Origin: Pseudomonas fluorescens
GTDB taxonomy: Bacteria > Pseudomonadota > Gammaproteobacteria > Pseudomonadales > Pseudomonadaceae
Assembly (NCBI RefSeq): GCF_902497625.1
Contig: NZ_CABVGX010000003.1
Location: forward strand, 62,001 to 126,000
Length of the DNA: 64,000 bases
Direction: 5' to 3'
Shown: positions 51,843-61,129 of the stretch, piece after piece
Position numbering within the stretch: the stretch's first letter is position 1
Layout: every line of letters begins with the position of its first letter
Made by a program: the position numbers and the translations under genes
The notes under the pieces: generated by a model
Seen by the model: only the letters and a program-made list of their open reading frames with translations
Database searches by the model: none
Told to the model about the DNA's origin: nothing

Positions 51843-51932
51843 TGTGGGAGCGGGCTTGCTCGCGAAGAGGGCGTGTCCGTCAACACTGATGTTGAATGGC
51901 ACACCGCCTTCGCGAGCAAGCCCGCTCCCACA
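51843..51932. repeat. REP pair, GCGAGCAAGCCCGCTCCCACA family
   Basis: TGTGGGAGCGGGCTTGCTCG at the left and the near-perfect inverse at 51901-51932 lie between ybdD and cobW. Confidence 0.85.
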
Positions 51933-51961
51933 GGGATTGCTGTATTAACCCGGAAACCGGA

Positions 51962-52159
51962 TCAACAGCACTTGGGCCCACCCTTGCCACCGTAACGCGC
52001 TTCCTGACGTTCGCGGAAGAACATCTCGTAGCTCATCACTGGCTTGTCCGGATGGTTGGTTTGCATGTGCTCGACATAGTTGTCGTAGTCGGGCATGCCG
52101 ACCATCAGGCGTGCGGCCTGGCCGAGGTATTTACCGAGGCGACTCAAGTCATTGAACAT
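51962..52159 (-). CDS. ybdD: YbdD/YjiX small protein
   Basis: A 65-residue protein of the DUF466 family: [20 protein letters not shown] is its hallmark, with a C-terminal CC. It begins 14 bases after cstA and is nearly always cotranscribed with CstA-type pyruvate/peptide transporters. In E. coli the cognate small protein is needed for pyruvate uptake by the paired transporter. Confidence 0.93.
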   Translation of the reverse strand: MFNDLSRLGKYLGQAARLMVGMPDYDNYVEHMQTNHPDKPVMSYEMFFRERQEARYGGKGGPKCC

Positions 52160-52173
52160 GCTGCATTCCTCGC

Positions 52174-54240
52174 TTACGCATCCGGCAGAGCCTGAAATGG
52201 CGCTTCTTTATCCGTACGTTCCTTGGTGCCCCAGGCGGCGATGCCGACTTTGAGGGCAAAGAACAGGATGCTGAAGACCACGAACAGGAACAGTGCTGTC
52301 AGCGTGGCATTGGTGTAGGCGTTGAAGATCACATGTTGCATCTGATCAATGTTTTTGGCCGGAGCCAGGATCTGCCCATTGGCCAGCGCATCACTGTATT
52401 TTTTGGCCAGCGACAGGAAGCCGATCGCCGGGTTGGCGTCAAACAGCTTGATGAAGCCTGCGGTGGTGGTGCAGATCAGCAGCCAGACGGCGGGCAACAT
52501 GGTCACCCAGATGTAGCGCTGACGCTTCATCTTGATCAGCACGACGGTGGCAAGCATCAGCGCGATACCAGCCAGCATCTGGTTGGAGATGCCGAACAGC
52601 GGCCACAAGGTGTTGATGCCGCCCAGTGGATCGATCACGCCCTGATAGAGCAACCAGCCCCACATCGCCACACATCCCGCCGTGGCAATCAGGTTGGCGG
52701 TCCAGGACTCGGTGCGTTTCAGCGCAGGAACGAACGAACCGAGCAGGTCCTGCAGCATGAAACGTCCGGCACGGGTCCCGGCATCCACAGCGGTCAGAAT
52801 GAACAGTGCCTCGAACAGAATCGCAAAGTGGTACCAGAACGCCATGGTGTTTTCACCCGGCAGGACGCTGTGCAGAATCTGCGCGATCCCCACCGCCAGG
52901 GTCGGTGCACCGCCGGCACGGGCGAGAATGGTGGTTTCACCAATGTCCTTGGCCACTGCCTCCAGCGCTTCGGGAGTAATCGCAAAGCCCCAGCTGCTGA
53001 CCGTCTGCGCCACCGAGATCACGTCACTGCCGACGACCGCGGCCGGGCTGTTCATGGCGAAGTAAACGCCTGGCTCGATCACCGAAGCGGCCACCATCGC
53101 CATGATCGCGACGAAGGATTCCATCAGCATGCCGCCGTAACCGATATAGCGGGCATTGACCTCGTTATCTAGCAGTTTGGGCGTAGTACCAGAGGAAATC
53201 AGCGCATGGAAGCCGGAAACCGCGCCACAGGCGATGGTGATGAACAGGAACGGAAACAGACCGCCCTTCCATACCGGCCCGGTGCCGTCGATGAACTGCG
53301 TCACTGCCGGCATTTTCAGCTCGGGCATGGTCACCAGAATGCCGATCGCCAAGGCGATGATGGTGCCGATTTTGAGGAAGGTCGACAGGTAGTCACGCGG
53401 TGCCAGAATCAGCCAAACCGGTAACGAGGCCGCTACGAAACCGTAGCCGACCAGCATCCAGGTAATCTGCACGCCTGTGAAGGTGAACGCCTTGGCCCAC
53501 ACCGGATCGGCGGCAATCTGCCCGCCCAGCCAGATGGAACCCAACAGCAGTAGCACGCCAACGATGGATATCTCACCGATGCGGCCCGGGCGGATATATC
53601 GCATGTAAATGCCCATGAACATCGCAATCGGGATCGTCGCCATCACGGTGAAGATGCCCCACGGGCTTTCCGCCAGCGCTTTCACCACGATCAGCGCCAG
53701 CACCGCGAGGATGATGATCATGATCAGGAAGCAGCCGAACAACGCGATGGTGCCGGGAATACGGCCCATTTCTTCACGCACCATGTCGCCAAGCGAGCGG
53801 CCGTTGCGGCGAGTGGAGAGGAACAGAATCATGAAATCCTGCACTGCACCGGCCAGCACTACGCCGGCAATCAGCCAGAGCGTGCCGGGCAGATAGCCCA
53901 TTTGCGCCGCCAGCACCGGCCCGACCAAAGGCCCGGCGCCCGCAATAGCGGCAAAGTGGTGACCGAATAGAATGTGCTTGTTGGTCGGGACATAATCCAG
54001 ACCGTCATTGTTGAGCACTGCGGGGGTTGCCCGACGTGCATCGAGTTGCATCACGTTGTTAGCGATGAACAGACTGTAGTAACGATACGCCACCAGATAA
54101 ATGGCCACCGCAGCAACCACAATCCACAAGGCGTTGATCGCCTCGCCCCGGCGCAATGCCACTACGCCCAGGGCGCACGCTCCCACGATTGCCAGCAGCA
54201 GCCAGGGTAAGTGGCGTACCAGGCTATTATTATTTTTCAT
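52174..54240 (-). CDS. cstA: CstA-family carbon-starvation transporter
   Basis: A 688-residue inner-membrane protein with about 16 to 18 hydrophobic segments. CstA features: the N-terminal [47 protein letters not shown], and [14 protein letters not shown]. It takes up pyruvate or peptides at low carbon. Start 54240 ([10 protein letters not shown]) is chosen by family; the frame to 54312 crosses the spacer of the divergent PilZ gene. It is followed by ybdD in the usual order. Confidence 0.95.
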   Translation of the reverse strand: MKNNNSLVRHLPWLLLAIVGACALGVVALRRGEAINALWIVVAAVAIYLVAYRYYSLFIANNVMQLDARRATPAVLNNDGLDYVPTNKHILFGHHFAAIAGAGPLVGPVLAAQMGYLPGTLWLIAGVVLAGAVQDFMILFLSTRRNGRSLGDMVREEMGRIPGTIALFGCFLIMIIILAVLALIVVKALAESPWGIFTVMATIPIAMFMGIYMRYIRPGRIGEISIVGVLLLLGSIWLGGQIAADPVWAKAFTFTGVQITWMLVGYGFVAASLPVWLILAPRDYLSTFLKIGTIIALAIGILVTMPELKMPAVTQFIDGTGPVWKGGLFPFLFITIACGAVSGFHALISSGTTPKLLDNEVNARYIGYGGMLMESFVAIMAMVAASVIEPGVYFAMNSPAAVVGSDVISVAQTVSSWGFAITPEALEAVAKDIGETTILARAGGAPTLAVGIAQILHSVLPGENTMAFWYHFAILFEALFILTAVDAGTRAGRFMLQDLLGSFVPALKRTESWTANLIATAGCVAMWGWLLYQGVIDPLGGINTLWPLFGISNQMLAGIALMLATVVLIKMKRQRYIWVTMLPAVWLLICTTTAGFIKLFDANPAIGFLSLAKKYSDALANGQILAPAKNIDQMQHVIFNAYTNATLTALFLFVVFSILFFALKVGIAAWGTKERTDKEAPFQALPDA

Positions 54241-54399
54241 TTTATGATTCCAGCCAGAGTGGACAAGAAAGACAGCCACTGCGAGTTTAGCTCGCCTGAC
54301 GATAAAGGCCATAGCCCGACGTTAGACGCATCTGCTGGCGGCGCTGGCAGTTGCCAACGATGCAGGTCTATAGTCAGCGCACACCTTGAGGATTGCGCC

Positions 54400-54768
54400 A
54401 TGAGCGAACTGCCTGCCGATCGACGCCGCTTCAAACGTATCGCGTTCGACGCCCGAACCGAGCTGAGTCAGGGCCAATTGAAATGGCCTGTGAAGCTGAT
54501 CGATTTGTCGCTGAAGGGGCTGCTGATTGAAAAGCCCGATCCCTGGCTGGGAAAGCCGGAGGAGGAATTTTCCGTAGACATTCATCTGAGCGATGACGTC
54601 GACATAGAAATGGATGTGCGATTGACCCATGACGACAACGGGCAACTGGGTTTTGTCTGCCATCACATCAGTCTGGAGTCCATCGAGCTTCTACGGCGCC
54701 TCATAGAGTTCAACCTTGGAGATCCCGAGGAACTCGAGCGCGAGCTGGGCGCCTTGATCGAAGTGTGA
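54400..54768 (+). CDS. mapZ: PilZ-domain c-di-GMP receptor, MapZ-like
   Basis: A 122-residue single PilZ domain. The c-di-GMP-binding motifs are RxxxR (Arg9 to Arg13, RRFKR) and DxSxxG (Asp35, Ser37, Gly40; DLSLKG). Length, the C-terminal ELLRRLIEFNLGDPEELEREL and position between cstA and radA match P. aeruginosa PA4608/MapZ, which binds the chemotaxis methyltransferase CheR1 when c-di-GMP is high. Start 54400 is the Met just before the RxxxR motif. It is divergent from cstA. Confidence 0.87.
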   Translation: MSELPADRRRFKRIAFDARTELSQGQLKWPVKLIDLSLKGLLIEKPDPWLGKPEEEFSVDIHLSDDVDIEMDVRLTHDDNGQLGFVCHHISLESIELLRRLIEFNLGDPEELERELGALIEV

Positions 54769-54785
54769 CCCACACCGCCGTCCAC

Positions 54786-54875
54786 TGTAGGAATGAGCCT
54801 GCTGGCGATGGCGCCGGCACCTTCAAGCCAAATGTGTCAGTCCAACCGCTTTCGCGAGCAGGCTCGCTCCCACAG
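54786..54875. repeat. REP pair, imperfect
   Basis: TGTAGGAATGAGCCTGCTGG at the left and CTTTCGCGAGCAGGCTCGCT at the right lie between the convergent mapZ and radA. Confidence 0.7.
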
Positions 54876-54896
54876 GGTTCGATTCACTTGCACCGC

Positions 54897-56264
54897 TTAT
54901 TCGAAGAGCGCATCCAGCGCCTGCTCCAGCCGCGTCACCGCAATAATCTGCAAACCCGGCGGCGCCTCCTTTGGCGCATTGCCCTTGGGCACAATGGCGC
55001 GCTTGAAGCCGTGCTTGGCGGCTTCTTTCAGACGCTCCTGGCCGCTCGGCACCGGGCGCACCTCGCCGGACAAACCGACCTCACCGAACACCAGCAAATC
55101 ATGGGGCAACGGCCGGTTGCGTAAACTGGACATGACCGCCGCCATAAGCGCCAGATCGGATGCCGTTTCCAATACCTTCACACCACCGACCACGTTGAGA
55201 AATACGTCCTGATCGTGCGTCGGAATGCCGCCGTGACGATGCAGCACCGCCAAAAGCATCGCCAGACGATTCTGATCCAGCCCCAGGGTGACCCGACGCG
55301 GATTGGCCAGATGACTGTCATCGACCAATGCCTGAACCTCCACCAGCATCGGCCGCGTCCCTTCCCACGTCGCCATGACCACGCTACCCGGCACTTCTTC
55401 CTGCGCTCGGGTCAGAAAAATCGCCGAGGGGTTGGAGACTTCTTTCAAACCCTTGTCGGTCATACCGAACACGCCCAGTTCGTTGACCGCACCGAACCGG
55501 TTCTTTACCGCCCTCAACAGACGTAGGCGCCCATCGGACTCGCCTTCGAAATACAGCACCGTATCGACCATATGCTCCAACACGCGCGGCCCGGCCAATG
55601 CACCTTCTTTAGTGACGTGGCCGACCAGAAAGATGGCCGTGCCGCTCTGCTTGGCGTAACGCACCAGCAGCGCAGCACTCTCCCGAACCTGGGACACGCC
55701 GCCCGGAGCCGATTGCAATTGTTCGGTAAAAATCGTCTGGATCGAATCGATGACCATGACCTTGGGCTTTTCAACCCGGGCCGTGGCGATGATGGTTTCG
55801 ATACAGGTTTCGGTCATGACCCGCAGCTGGTCCTGCGGCAAGCCGAGACGTCGGGCACGCATGGCCACTTGCTGCTGGGATTCTTCGCCGGTGACGTAAA
55901 GCGCCGGCATCGTCTTAGCCAGGTTGCACAAGGTCTGCAGCAGGATGGTCGACTTGCCGATACCGGGATCACCGCCGATCAATACCACCGAGCCGTCCAC
56001 CAAGCCGCCGCCCAGCACCCGGTCAAGCTCGCTGGAGGCCGTGGAAAACCGCGGAATTTCTTCGACACTGACTTCGGCCAGCGTCTTGATTTGCGCCTGT
56101 TGACCGGTCCAGCCGGTGCGTCCACTCGGAGCCGCGGGGGCACCGCTTTCGATCATGGTTTCGGTGAGCGTATTCCAGGCCCCGCACTCGCCGCACTGGC
56201 CCGCCCACTTGGGAAAAGTCGAACCGCACTCGGTGCAGCCGTACATGCGCTTGGCCTTGGCCAT
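54897..56264 (-). CDS. radA: DNA repair protein RadA
   Basis: A 455-residue RecA-like helicase that helps branch migration in recombination. The N-terminal zinc finger has Cys10, Cys13, Cys24, Cys27; Walker A is GGDPGIGKST; the RadA motif KNRFGAVNELGVF is intact; a Lon-like C-terminal domain follows (VFGEVGLSGEVRPV). Start 56264 (MAKAKRMYGC) follows the family. It is convergent with mapZ and divergent from mscL. Confidence 0.96.
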   Translation of the reverse strand: MAKAKRMYGCTECGSTFPKWAGQCGECGAWNTLTETMIESGAPAAPSGRTGWTGQQAQIKTLAEVSVEEIPRFSTASSELDRVLGGGLVDGSVVLIGGDPGIGKSTILLQTLCNLAKTMPALYVTGEESQQQVAMRARRLGLPQDQLRVMTETCIETIIATARVEKPKVMVIDSIQTIFTEQLQSAPGGVSQVRESAALLVRYAKQSGTAIFLVGHVTKEGALAGPRVLEHMVDTVLYFEGESDGRLRLLRAVKNRFGAVNELGVFGMTDKGLKEVSNPSAIFLTRAQEEVPGSVVMATWEGTRPMLVEVQALVDDSHLANPRRVTLGLDQNRLAMLLAVLHRHGGIPTHDQDVFLNVVGGVKVLETASDLALMAAVMSSLRNRPLPHDLLVFGEVGLSGEVRPVPSGQERLKEAAKHGFKRAIVPKGNAPKEAPPGLQIIAVTRLEQALDALFE

Positions 56265-56489
56265 CTGAACTCCCGGCAAAAGCGCGATGATAGCTCAGCC
56301 CAACGGAATCGGTGCAGCCCAGTCGGCAGACTGCCCGGGACAGGTTCCCCCGAATGCCGACACGGGGATAAACTTTTCAGCGCTGATCCGGTCGACTGCT
56401 AGCTAACGATGTGAGCAGTTGTTTCGGGCAAGACCTGTTTTGCTGATTTACACTGCCTTACCAAACTCATCTGTAACGGGAATAACCTT

Positions 56490-56912
56490 ATGGGCGTGAT
56501 AAGCGAGTTCAAGGCCTTCGCGGTCAAAGGCAACGTGGTCGACATGGCCGTCGGTATCATCATCGGCGCCGCGTTCGGCAAGATAGTTTCGTCGTTTGTC
56601 GGTGACGTGGTCATGCCACCTCTCGGCCTGCTGATTGGTGGAGTGGACTTCAGCGATCTGGCGATTACCCTCAAGGCAGCCTCGGGCGATGCGCCTGCAG
56701 TTGTATTGGCTTACGGCAAATTCATCCAGACAACCATCGACTTCATCATTGTCGCGTTCGCGATCTTCATGGGTGTGAAAGGTATCAACCGTCTGAAGCG
56801 TGAAGAAGCCGTCGCGCCAACACTGCCACCAGTGCCAACCAAAGAAGAAGTGCTGCTGGGCGAGATACGCGATCTGCTGAAAGCTCAAAATAACCAGCCA
56901 CCACAGATATAA
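56490..56912 (+). CDS. mscL: Large-conductance mechanosensitive channel MscL
   Basis: A 140-residue membrane protein with two helices. TM1 reads [22 protein letters not shown] and is followed by [21 protein letters not shown]2 holds [18 protein letters not shown]; the C-terminal helix has [13 protein letters not shown]. It opens under hypo-osmotic shock. It shares a terminator with the convergent fpr. Confidence 0.96.
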   Translation: MGVISEFKAFAVKGNVVDMAVGIIIGAAFGKIVSSFVGDVVMPPLGLLIGGVDFSDLAITLKAASGDAPAVVLAYGKFIQTTIDFIIVAFAIFMGVKGINRLKREEAVAPTLPPVPTKEEVLLGEIRDLLKAQNNQPPQI

Positions 56913-56924
56913 TGAGGCTTGCCA

Positions 56925-56955
56925 AAACAGGCGCTCTCCCGGGCGCCTGTTTTTA
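56925..56955. terminator. Bidirectional terminator of mscL and fpr
   Basis: AAAACAGGCGC-TCTCCCGG-GCGCCTGTTTTTA has A and T runs on both sides. Its right end overlaps the fpr stop. Confidence 0.9.
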
Positions 56956-57729
56956 CCAGTAAGTTTCTACCGCCACCTGCCCCGGCCGCCGACTCAGGCT
57001 CAGATTCAAGCCTCGCTGTTTGAGTATCTTTCGCGTGTCATCAATCATTTGCGGATTACCGCACAACATGACGCGGGAGTGTTCTGGTGTGAGCGGCACG
57101 CCGGCTACGCGTTCGAGCTCGCCATCTTTAATCAGAGAGGTAATTCGGCCGCTCAAGGTGCCCGGCCGCACTTCGCGGGTGATCGTCGCGATGAATTGCA
57201 GCTTGTGCGCGTGCTCGGCCAGGTAGTCACGCTCTGCCAACCCGGTGATCAGGTCCTGATAGGCCAGCTCCCGACTTTCACGCACGCTATAAACCAGAAT
57301 GATGCGCTCGAATTTCTCCCAGACTTCGAAGTCCTGCAAAATCGAGAGAAATGGTGCCACGCCTGTTCCGGTCGATAATAACCAGAGATCGCGCCCATCG
57401 GCAAAGCGGTCCAGCGTCAGATAACCGAAAGCCTGACGGTCGACCAGCAGTGTATCGCCGACCTCAAGCCGGTGCAGTTCACTGGTGAACTCTCCCCCAG
57501 GCACCACAATGGAAAAAAATTCGAGAAATTCGTCATAAGGTGACGAAACCATGGAATAGGCGCGCCAGACAGTGCTGCCGTCTGGTTTGGCGACGCCCAG
57601 CCGGGCAAACTGCCCTGCGCGAAAGCGAAAGCCGGGATCGCGGGTCGTGCGCAGGGTAAATAGGCCAGGCGTCAACGGTCGAACGTCGGTCAAAGTCTGG
57701 CAGGTGAATTTATCGACGCTGGCCGTCAT
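56953..57729 (-). CDS. fpr: Ferredoxin/flavodoxin-NADP+ reductase
   Basis: A 258-residue FAD enzyme of the bacterial class I Fpr group. FAD binding: RAYSMVSSPYDEFLEFFSI and GEFTSELHRL; NADP binding: LLSTGTGVAPFLSI and VMLCGNPQMIDDTRKIL. The C-terminus ends in VETYW, an aromatic end that stacks on the flavin. It shuttles electrons between NADPH and ferredoxin, and in pseudomonads is linked to oxidative stress and iron release from bacterioferritin. Convergent with mscL. The upstream 360 bases are AT-rich. Confidence 0.94.
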   Translation of the reverse strand: MTASVDKFTCQTLTDVRPLTPGLFTLRTTRDPGFRFRAGQFARLGVAKPDGSTVWRAYSMVSSPYDEFLEFFSIVVPGGEFTSELHRLEVGDTLLVDRQAFGYLTLDRFADGRDLWLLSTGTGVAPFLSILQDFEVWEKFERIILVYSVRESRELAYQDLITGLAERDYLAEHAHKLQFIATITREVRPGTLSGRITSLIKDGELERVAGVPLTPEHSRVMLCGNPQMIDDTRKILKQRGLNLSLSRRPGQVAVETYW

Positions 57730-58091
57730 GGGGCGCTCCTCTTATGGAAGACAGGCAGTGTCCCGCAAATCATCCTGGCTAAACACCGGTTTTTTGTAAT
57801 GTCTTTAATTCCTGTACAAACACACTATTCGCAAACTAATTTCCAGTTATTACCCAGCTCAGGAGTTCCGAATATATAAATATTACATCAGCCATCTAAA
57901 TAATTACGATCGAACCCAGTGCGCTGTTAGAGATAAATATCTAAATTTTAATGACAAAAAAGTCAGTGGAAAAAATTCACCATTTTGTGGGAAGGGTCCT
58001 ACACTGACCTCTCGCCGGTGTAGATCAAATCCCCGGCATGCCGGGCAATGGATGATGGAGATGGAGATGGAGATGGAGATGGAGATGGATG
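57730..58091. other. AT-rich region between fpr and the LuxR remnant
   Basis: A 362-base stretch with no credible gene. It contains promoter-like AT runs, a perfect 14-base palindrome CCCGGCATGCCGGG (58032-58045), and the hexanucleotide repeat listed separately. The AT content matches an old horizontally acquired regulator region. Confidence 0.5.
58057..58086 (+). repeat. GGAGAT hexanucleotide repeat, five units
   Basis: Five exact tandem GGAGAT units stand six bases before the ATG of the LuxR remnant. Being a multiple of three, length changes would not shift a frame. Confidence 0.95.
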
Positions 58092-58530
58092 ATGGAACAA
58101 TGGAAAGAATCCCAGTTGAAAAAATTTTCGAGTATTACGGAGATCGATTGTGCCTAACTGGGTGCAGTGGCTTTCGCCAACCACATCGGATTCAATTACT
58201 TCGCATTTTCAACCACTTACTTCACCAGCAATAATCAGTCAAAGGCAGTCCAATTCAATAACTACCCGACCCGTTGGAATCTCGAATATGAACAGGATGA
58301 AATGTCTTTCAGAGCGCGAGGTCGACGTTCTTAACCTGGCCGCAGCCGACAAAACTGCCGAGGAGAGTGCCCGGATTCTTAACCTGAGCCCGCGCACCAT
58401 TCATTTCCATATTCAGAGTGCTATCGACAAGTTCGGCGTCAGCAACAAGATTTCGGCGATCGTTGCGGCGATGAAAGCCGGCCTCCTGGATGACGCCTCG
58501 ACGCGCTGTCGGGTAAAAACCTGCGGGTAA
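58092..58530 (+). pseudogene. Decayed LuxR-type quorum-sensing regulator
   Basis: From ATG 58092 one frame reads MEQWKESQLKKFSSITEIDCA, then a TAA at 58155-58157, then in the same frame an autoinducer-binding-domain segment GFNYFAFSTTYFTSN... and FNNYPTRWNLEYEQ. These carry the Tyr/Trp pattern of LuxR AHL-binding domains. The remaining hundred or so residues of that domain are missing, and the sequence passes after 58290 into a different frame that encodes a complete LuxR helix-turn-helix (CLSEREVDVLNLAAADKTAEE... to VSNKISAIVAAMKAG). So a nonsense mutation and an internal deletion with frameshift have inactivated it. An 80-residue HTH-only protein could still start at ATG 58288. No luxI is in the window. 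Confidence 0.85.
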
Positions 58531-58674
58531 TGTGCGAGAAAAAAAAGTACCATTTGCGGTCCTTCCCGAGTGATGGCGTGTGAACCTTTACGTCGCAGTG
58601 CACTTGGACCGTCTCGCCCGCCATACTGCCTCCAGGCTGCGGGATACCCGTTGATTACCAGAGCTCCCCGCCCC

Positions 58675-59799
58675 ATGCCTTTGCTCGAAACACCTTTCGC
58701 CAGCCTCGACCTCATTCGCCAGCCTGAACAGCAGAACGAGCCTTTGCAGGCGTTTGATGCGGCAGACGAATACCTGCTCGCTCACCTGGCCGAGCAAAAC
58801 CCGAGCACAGACTTGCGCGTGCTGGTGCTCAACGACAGTTTTGGTGCATTGGCGGTGAGCCTGTCGGGCAAGGTTCGGGTGGCCAGCAGTGGCGATTCCT
58901 TTCTGGCGTTGCAAGGACTGGAAAAAAATCTGCTACGCAACGGATTGCCATTCGACGCGGTGCCGCACATGCCCGCCAGCGGAGCCATCATCGGTCCGTT
59001 CGATCGGGTATTGATTCGAGTACCGAAAACCCTGGCGCTGCTGGAGGAGCAGTTGATTCGCCTCCAGGGCCAATTGGCACCCGGCGCCCAAGTGATCGCG
59101 GCGGCCATGGTCAAGCACCTGCCACGGGCTGCTGGCGATTTGCTGGAACGCTACATCGGCCCCGTCCAAGCCTCTCTTGCAGTGAAAAAAGCTCGCCTGT
59201 TGATTGCCACGGTTGAGGCGAAGGCACCCGTCGTTTCGCCCTACCCCACTCGTTACACACTCGATTCGCCATCGATTGAATTGCTCAACCATGCCAACGT
59301 GTTTTGTCGTGAAGGGCTGGACATCGGCACACGAGCCTTTCTCCCGCACCTGCCGCGCAACCTTGGCAAGGCGCGAGTCGCCGACCTCGGTTGCGGCAAT
59401 GGCGTATTGGCCATCGCCAGCGCGCTGCAAAACCCCGAGGCGCATTACACGCTGGTCGATGAGTCATTCATGGCGGTGCAATCCGCTCTCGAGAACTGGC
59501 AGGCTGCATTGGGTGATCGGGACGTGACCGTGCGCGCCGGAGACGGCCTGGCCGGTCAGGAAGCGCAATCGCTGGACGTCGTGCTGTGCAACCCGCCGTT
59601 TCATCAGCAACAAGTGGTGGGTGACTTCCTCGCATGGCGCATGTTCCAGCAAGCCCGCGAAGCGCTGGTGGTGGGCGGTGCGTTATACATCGTCGGCAAC
59701 CGCCACCTGGGTTACCACAGCAAACTGGCGCGGTTGTTCCGTGGCGTCGAGCAAGTAGCCGCCACGCCCAAGTTCGTGATTCTGAAGGCGCGCAAGTAA
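58675..59799 (+). CDS. rlmG: 23S rRNA (guanine1835-N2)-methyltransferase RlmG
   Basis: A 374-residue SAM-dependent methyltransferase of the RsmC/RlmG type with a degenerate N-terminal and an active C-terminal domain. Motif I is VADLGCGNGVLAIASA; the amino-methylating motif is CNPPFH. Start 58675 (MPLLETPFASLDLI) follows the family; the frame extends to 58570. A hairpin terminator follows. It modifies G1835 in 23S rRNA (E. coli numbering). Confidence 0.92.
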   Translation: MPLLETPFASLDLIRQPEQQNEPLQAFDAADEYLLAHLAEQNPSTDLRVLVLNDSFGALAVSLSGKVRVASSGDSFLALQGLEKNLLRNGLPFDAVPHMPASGAIIGPFDRVLIRVPKTLALLEEQLIRLQGQLAPGAQVIAAAMVKHLPRAAGDLLERYIGPVQASLAVKKARLLIATVEAKAPVVSPYPTRYTLDSPSIELLNHANVFCREGLDIGTRAFLPHLPRNLGKARVADLGCGNGVLAIASALQNPEAHYTLVDESFMAVQSALENWQAALGDRDVTVRAGDGLAGQEAQSLDVVLCNPPFHQQQVVGDFLAWRMFQQAREALVVGGALYIVGNRHLGYHSKLARLFRGVEQVAATPKFVILKARK

Positions 59800-59807
59800 T
59801 CAAAGGC

Positions 59808-59833
59808 ACAAAACCCTCCATCAGGAGGGTTTG
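59808..59833 (+). terminator. Terminator of rlmG
   Basis: AAAACCCTCC-ATCA-GGAGGGTTT, a 9- to 10-base stem with a short T run. Confidence 0.8.
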
Positions 59834-59876
59834 AGGACCGTGCCACAAAGCACAGATCGGGGAACATCAAAGTGTT

Positions 59877-60044
59877 TCAGTGCGTGCTCAGGCCCGCAGC
59901 ATTCATGAACATACGCATCAGACTGGCGACGATGAACAGCGCTACCACGCTGCCGGTCCAGATCATCGCCAACCATCCAAGCCGCTGCCAAAGCGGCTTT
60001 TTTTCCGCCTCCTGGATGTCGTGCAGAGAAGGTTTGTTAGACAT
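59877..60044 (-). CDS. DUF2474 small subunit of the CIO-type oxidase
   Basis: A 55-residue protein: MSNKPSLHDIQEAEKKPLWQ, then one membrane helix WLAMIWTGSVVALFIVASLM, ending GLSTH. It lies 74 bases after cioB on the same strand and matches the DUF2474 proteins that accompany CioAB/CydAB oxidases, in the role of CydX. I chose the Met at 60044 because AGAGG stands nine bases upstream; the Met at 60053 is too close to that site. Confidence 0.85.
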   Translation of the reverse strand: MSNKPSLHDIQEAEKKPLWQRLGWLAMIWTGSVVALFIVASLMRMFMNAAGLSTH

Positions 60045-60087
60045 CTCGTTCATTCCTCTTCAAAGGTCGTTGGCGCCCTCGGGACGC

Positions 60088-60114
60088 CATCGCGAGCAGG
60101 CTCGCTCCCACAGG
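60088..60114. repeat. Single REP half-site
   Basis: CATCGCGAGCAGGCTCGCTC CCACAGG stands in the short gap between cioB and the DUF2474 gene; it folds on itself as a small hairpin. Confidence 0.7.
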
Positions 60115-60118
60115 TCGG

Positions 60119-61126
60119 CTAGTGATAACCATCTTCATGGGTAACCTTGCCGCGGAACACGTAGTAGCTCCAGAAGGTATAGCCGAGAATGAACGGGATA
60201 ATGAACAGCGTCCCCACCAGCATGAAACCCTGGCTCTGCGGCGGTGCTGCAGCATCCCAGATCGAGATGGACGGTGGCACGATGTTCGGCCACAGACTGA
60301 TGCCAAGACCGCTGTAGCCAAGGAAGATCAGCACCAACGTCAAGAGGAACGGCGTGTAATTGGCATGGCGCGCCACAGCGCGCAGCAGACCATACATCGT
60401 CACCAAAACCAGAATCGGCACCGGCAGGAACCAGAAGAGGTTTGGCAGGGTGAACCAGCGAGCAGCGATATCCGCGTGCGTCAGCGGCGTCCAGATACTG
60501 ACGATACCGATGACTGCCAGCACCACAAACGCCAAAGGCCTGGCGATATCGTGCATCTGCTTCTGCAATTTGCCTTCGGTTTTCATGATCAACCAGGTGC
60601 AACCCAGCAAGGCGTAGGCAACCACTAAAGCCAAGCCGCAAAACAGTGTGAACGGCGTCAGCCAAGCTAGGGAGCCTCCGACGAATTGCCGGTTGGCCAC
60701 CTCGAATCCGTCGATGAACGCGCCCAACGCAACACCCTGAAAGAACGTCGCCGCAATCGACCCGCCGATGAATGCCTTGTCCCACAAGTGGCGCTTTTCG
60801 TCCTTCGCCTTGAAGCGGAACTCGAACGCTACACCGCGAAAGATCAAACCCATCAGCATGAAAATCAGCGGTAGGTACAACGCCGAAAGCACGACCGAAT
60901 AAGCCAGCGGAAACGCGCCGAACAACGCAGCGCCGCCCAGCACCAGCCAGGTTTCATTGCCGTCCCAGACCGGCGCCACCGTATTCATCATCACGTCCCG
61001 GTCGGTTTTGCCTTTGACGAACGGGAAAAGAATCCCGATGCCCAGGTCAAAACCGTCCATGACCACGTACATCATGATGCCGAAGATAATAATAACGGCC
61101 CAGATCAGCGGAAGATCGATACCCAT
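60119..61126 (-). CDS. cioB: Cyanide-insensitive terminal oxidase subunit II
   Basis: A 335-residue membrane protein with about eight helices, of the CydB/CioB family (YVVMDGFDLGIGILFPF, WDGNETWLVLGGAALFGAFP). With CioA it oxidises ubiquinol and reduces oxygen to water. It begins 3 bases after the cioA stop and is followed by the DUF2474 gene, so the operon order is cioA-cioB-DUF2474. Confidence 0.95.
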   Translation of the reverse strand: MGIDLPLIWAVIIIFGIMMYVVMDGFDLGIGILFPFVKGKTDRDVMMNTVAPVWDGNETWLVLGGAALFGAFPLAYSVVLSALYLPLIFMLMGLIFRGVAFEFRFKAKDEKRHLWDKAFIGGSIAATFFQGVALGAFIDGFEVANRQFVGGSLAWLTPFTLFCGLALVVAYALLGCTWLIMKTEGKLQKQMHDIARPLAFVVLAVIGIVSIWTPLTHADIAARWFTLPNLFWFLPVPILVLVTMYGLLRAVARHANYTPFLLTLVLIFLGYSGLGISLWPNIVPPSISIWDAAAPPQSQGFMLVGTLFIIPFILGYTFWSYYVFRGKVTHEDGYH

Positions 61127-61129
61127 TAT

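Noticed and set aside
54870..54895. T-loop-like GGTTCGATTC, possible tRNA
   Set aside because: No complementary T-stem, no acceptor or anticodon arm; it is flanking sequence of a REP element.
58052..58234. 60-codon frame coding Met-Glu repeats then EYYGDRL
   Set aside because: It is produced by reading the GGAGAT repeat in another frame; the adjacent frame from 58092 has the LuxR homology.
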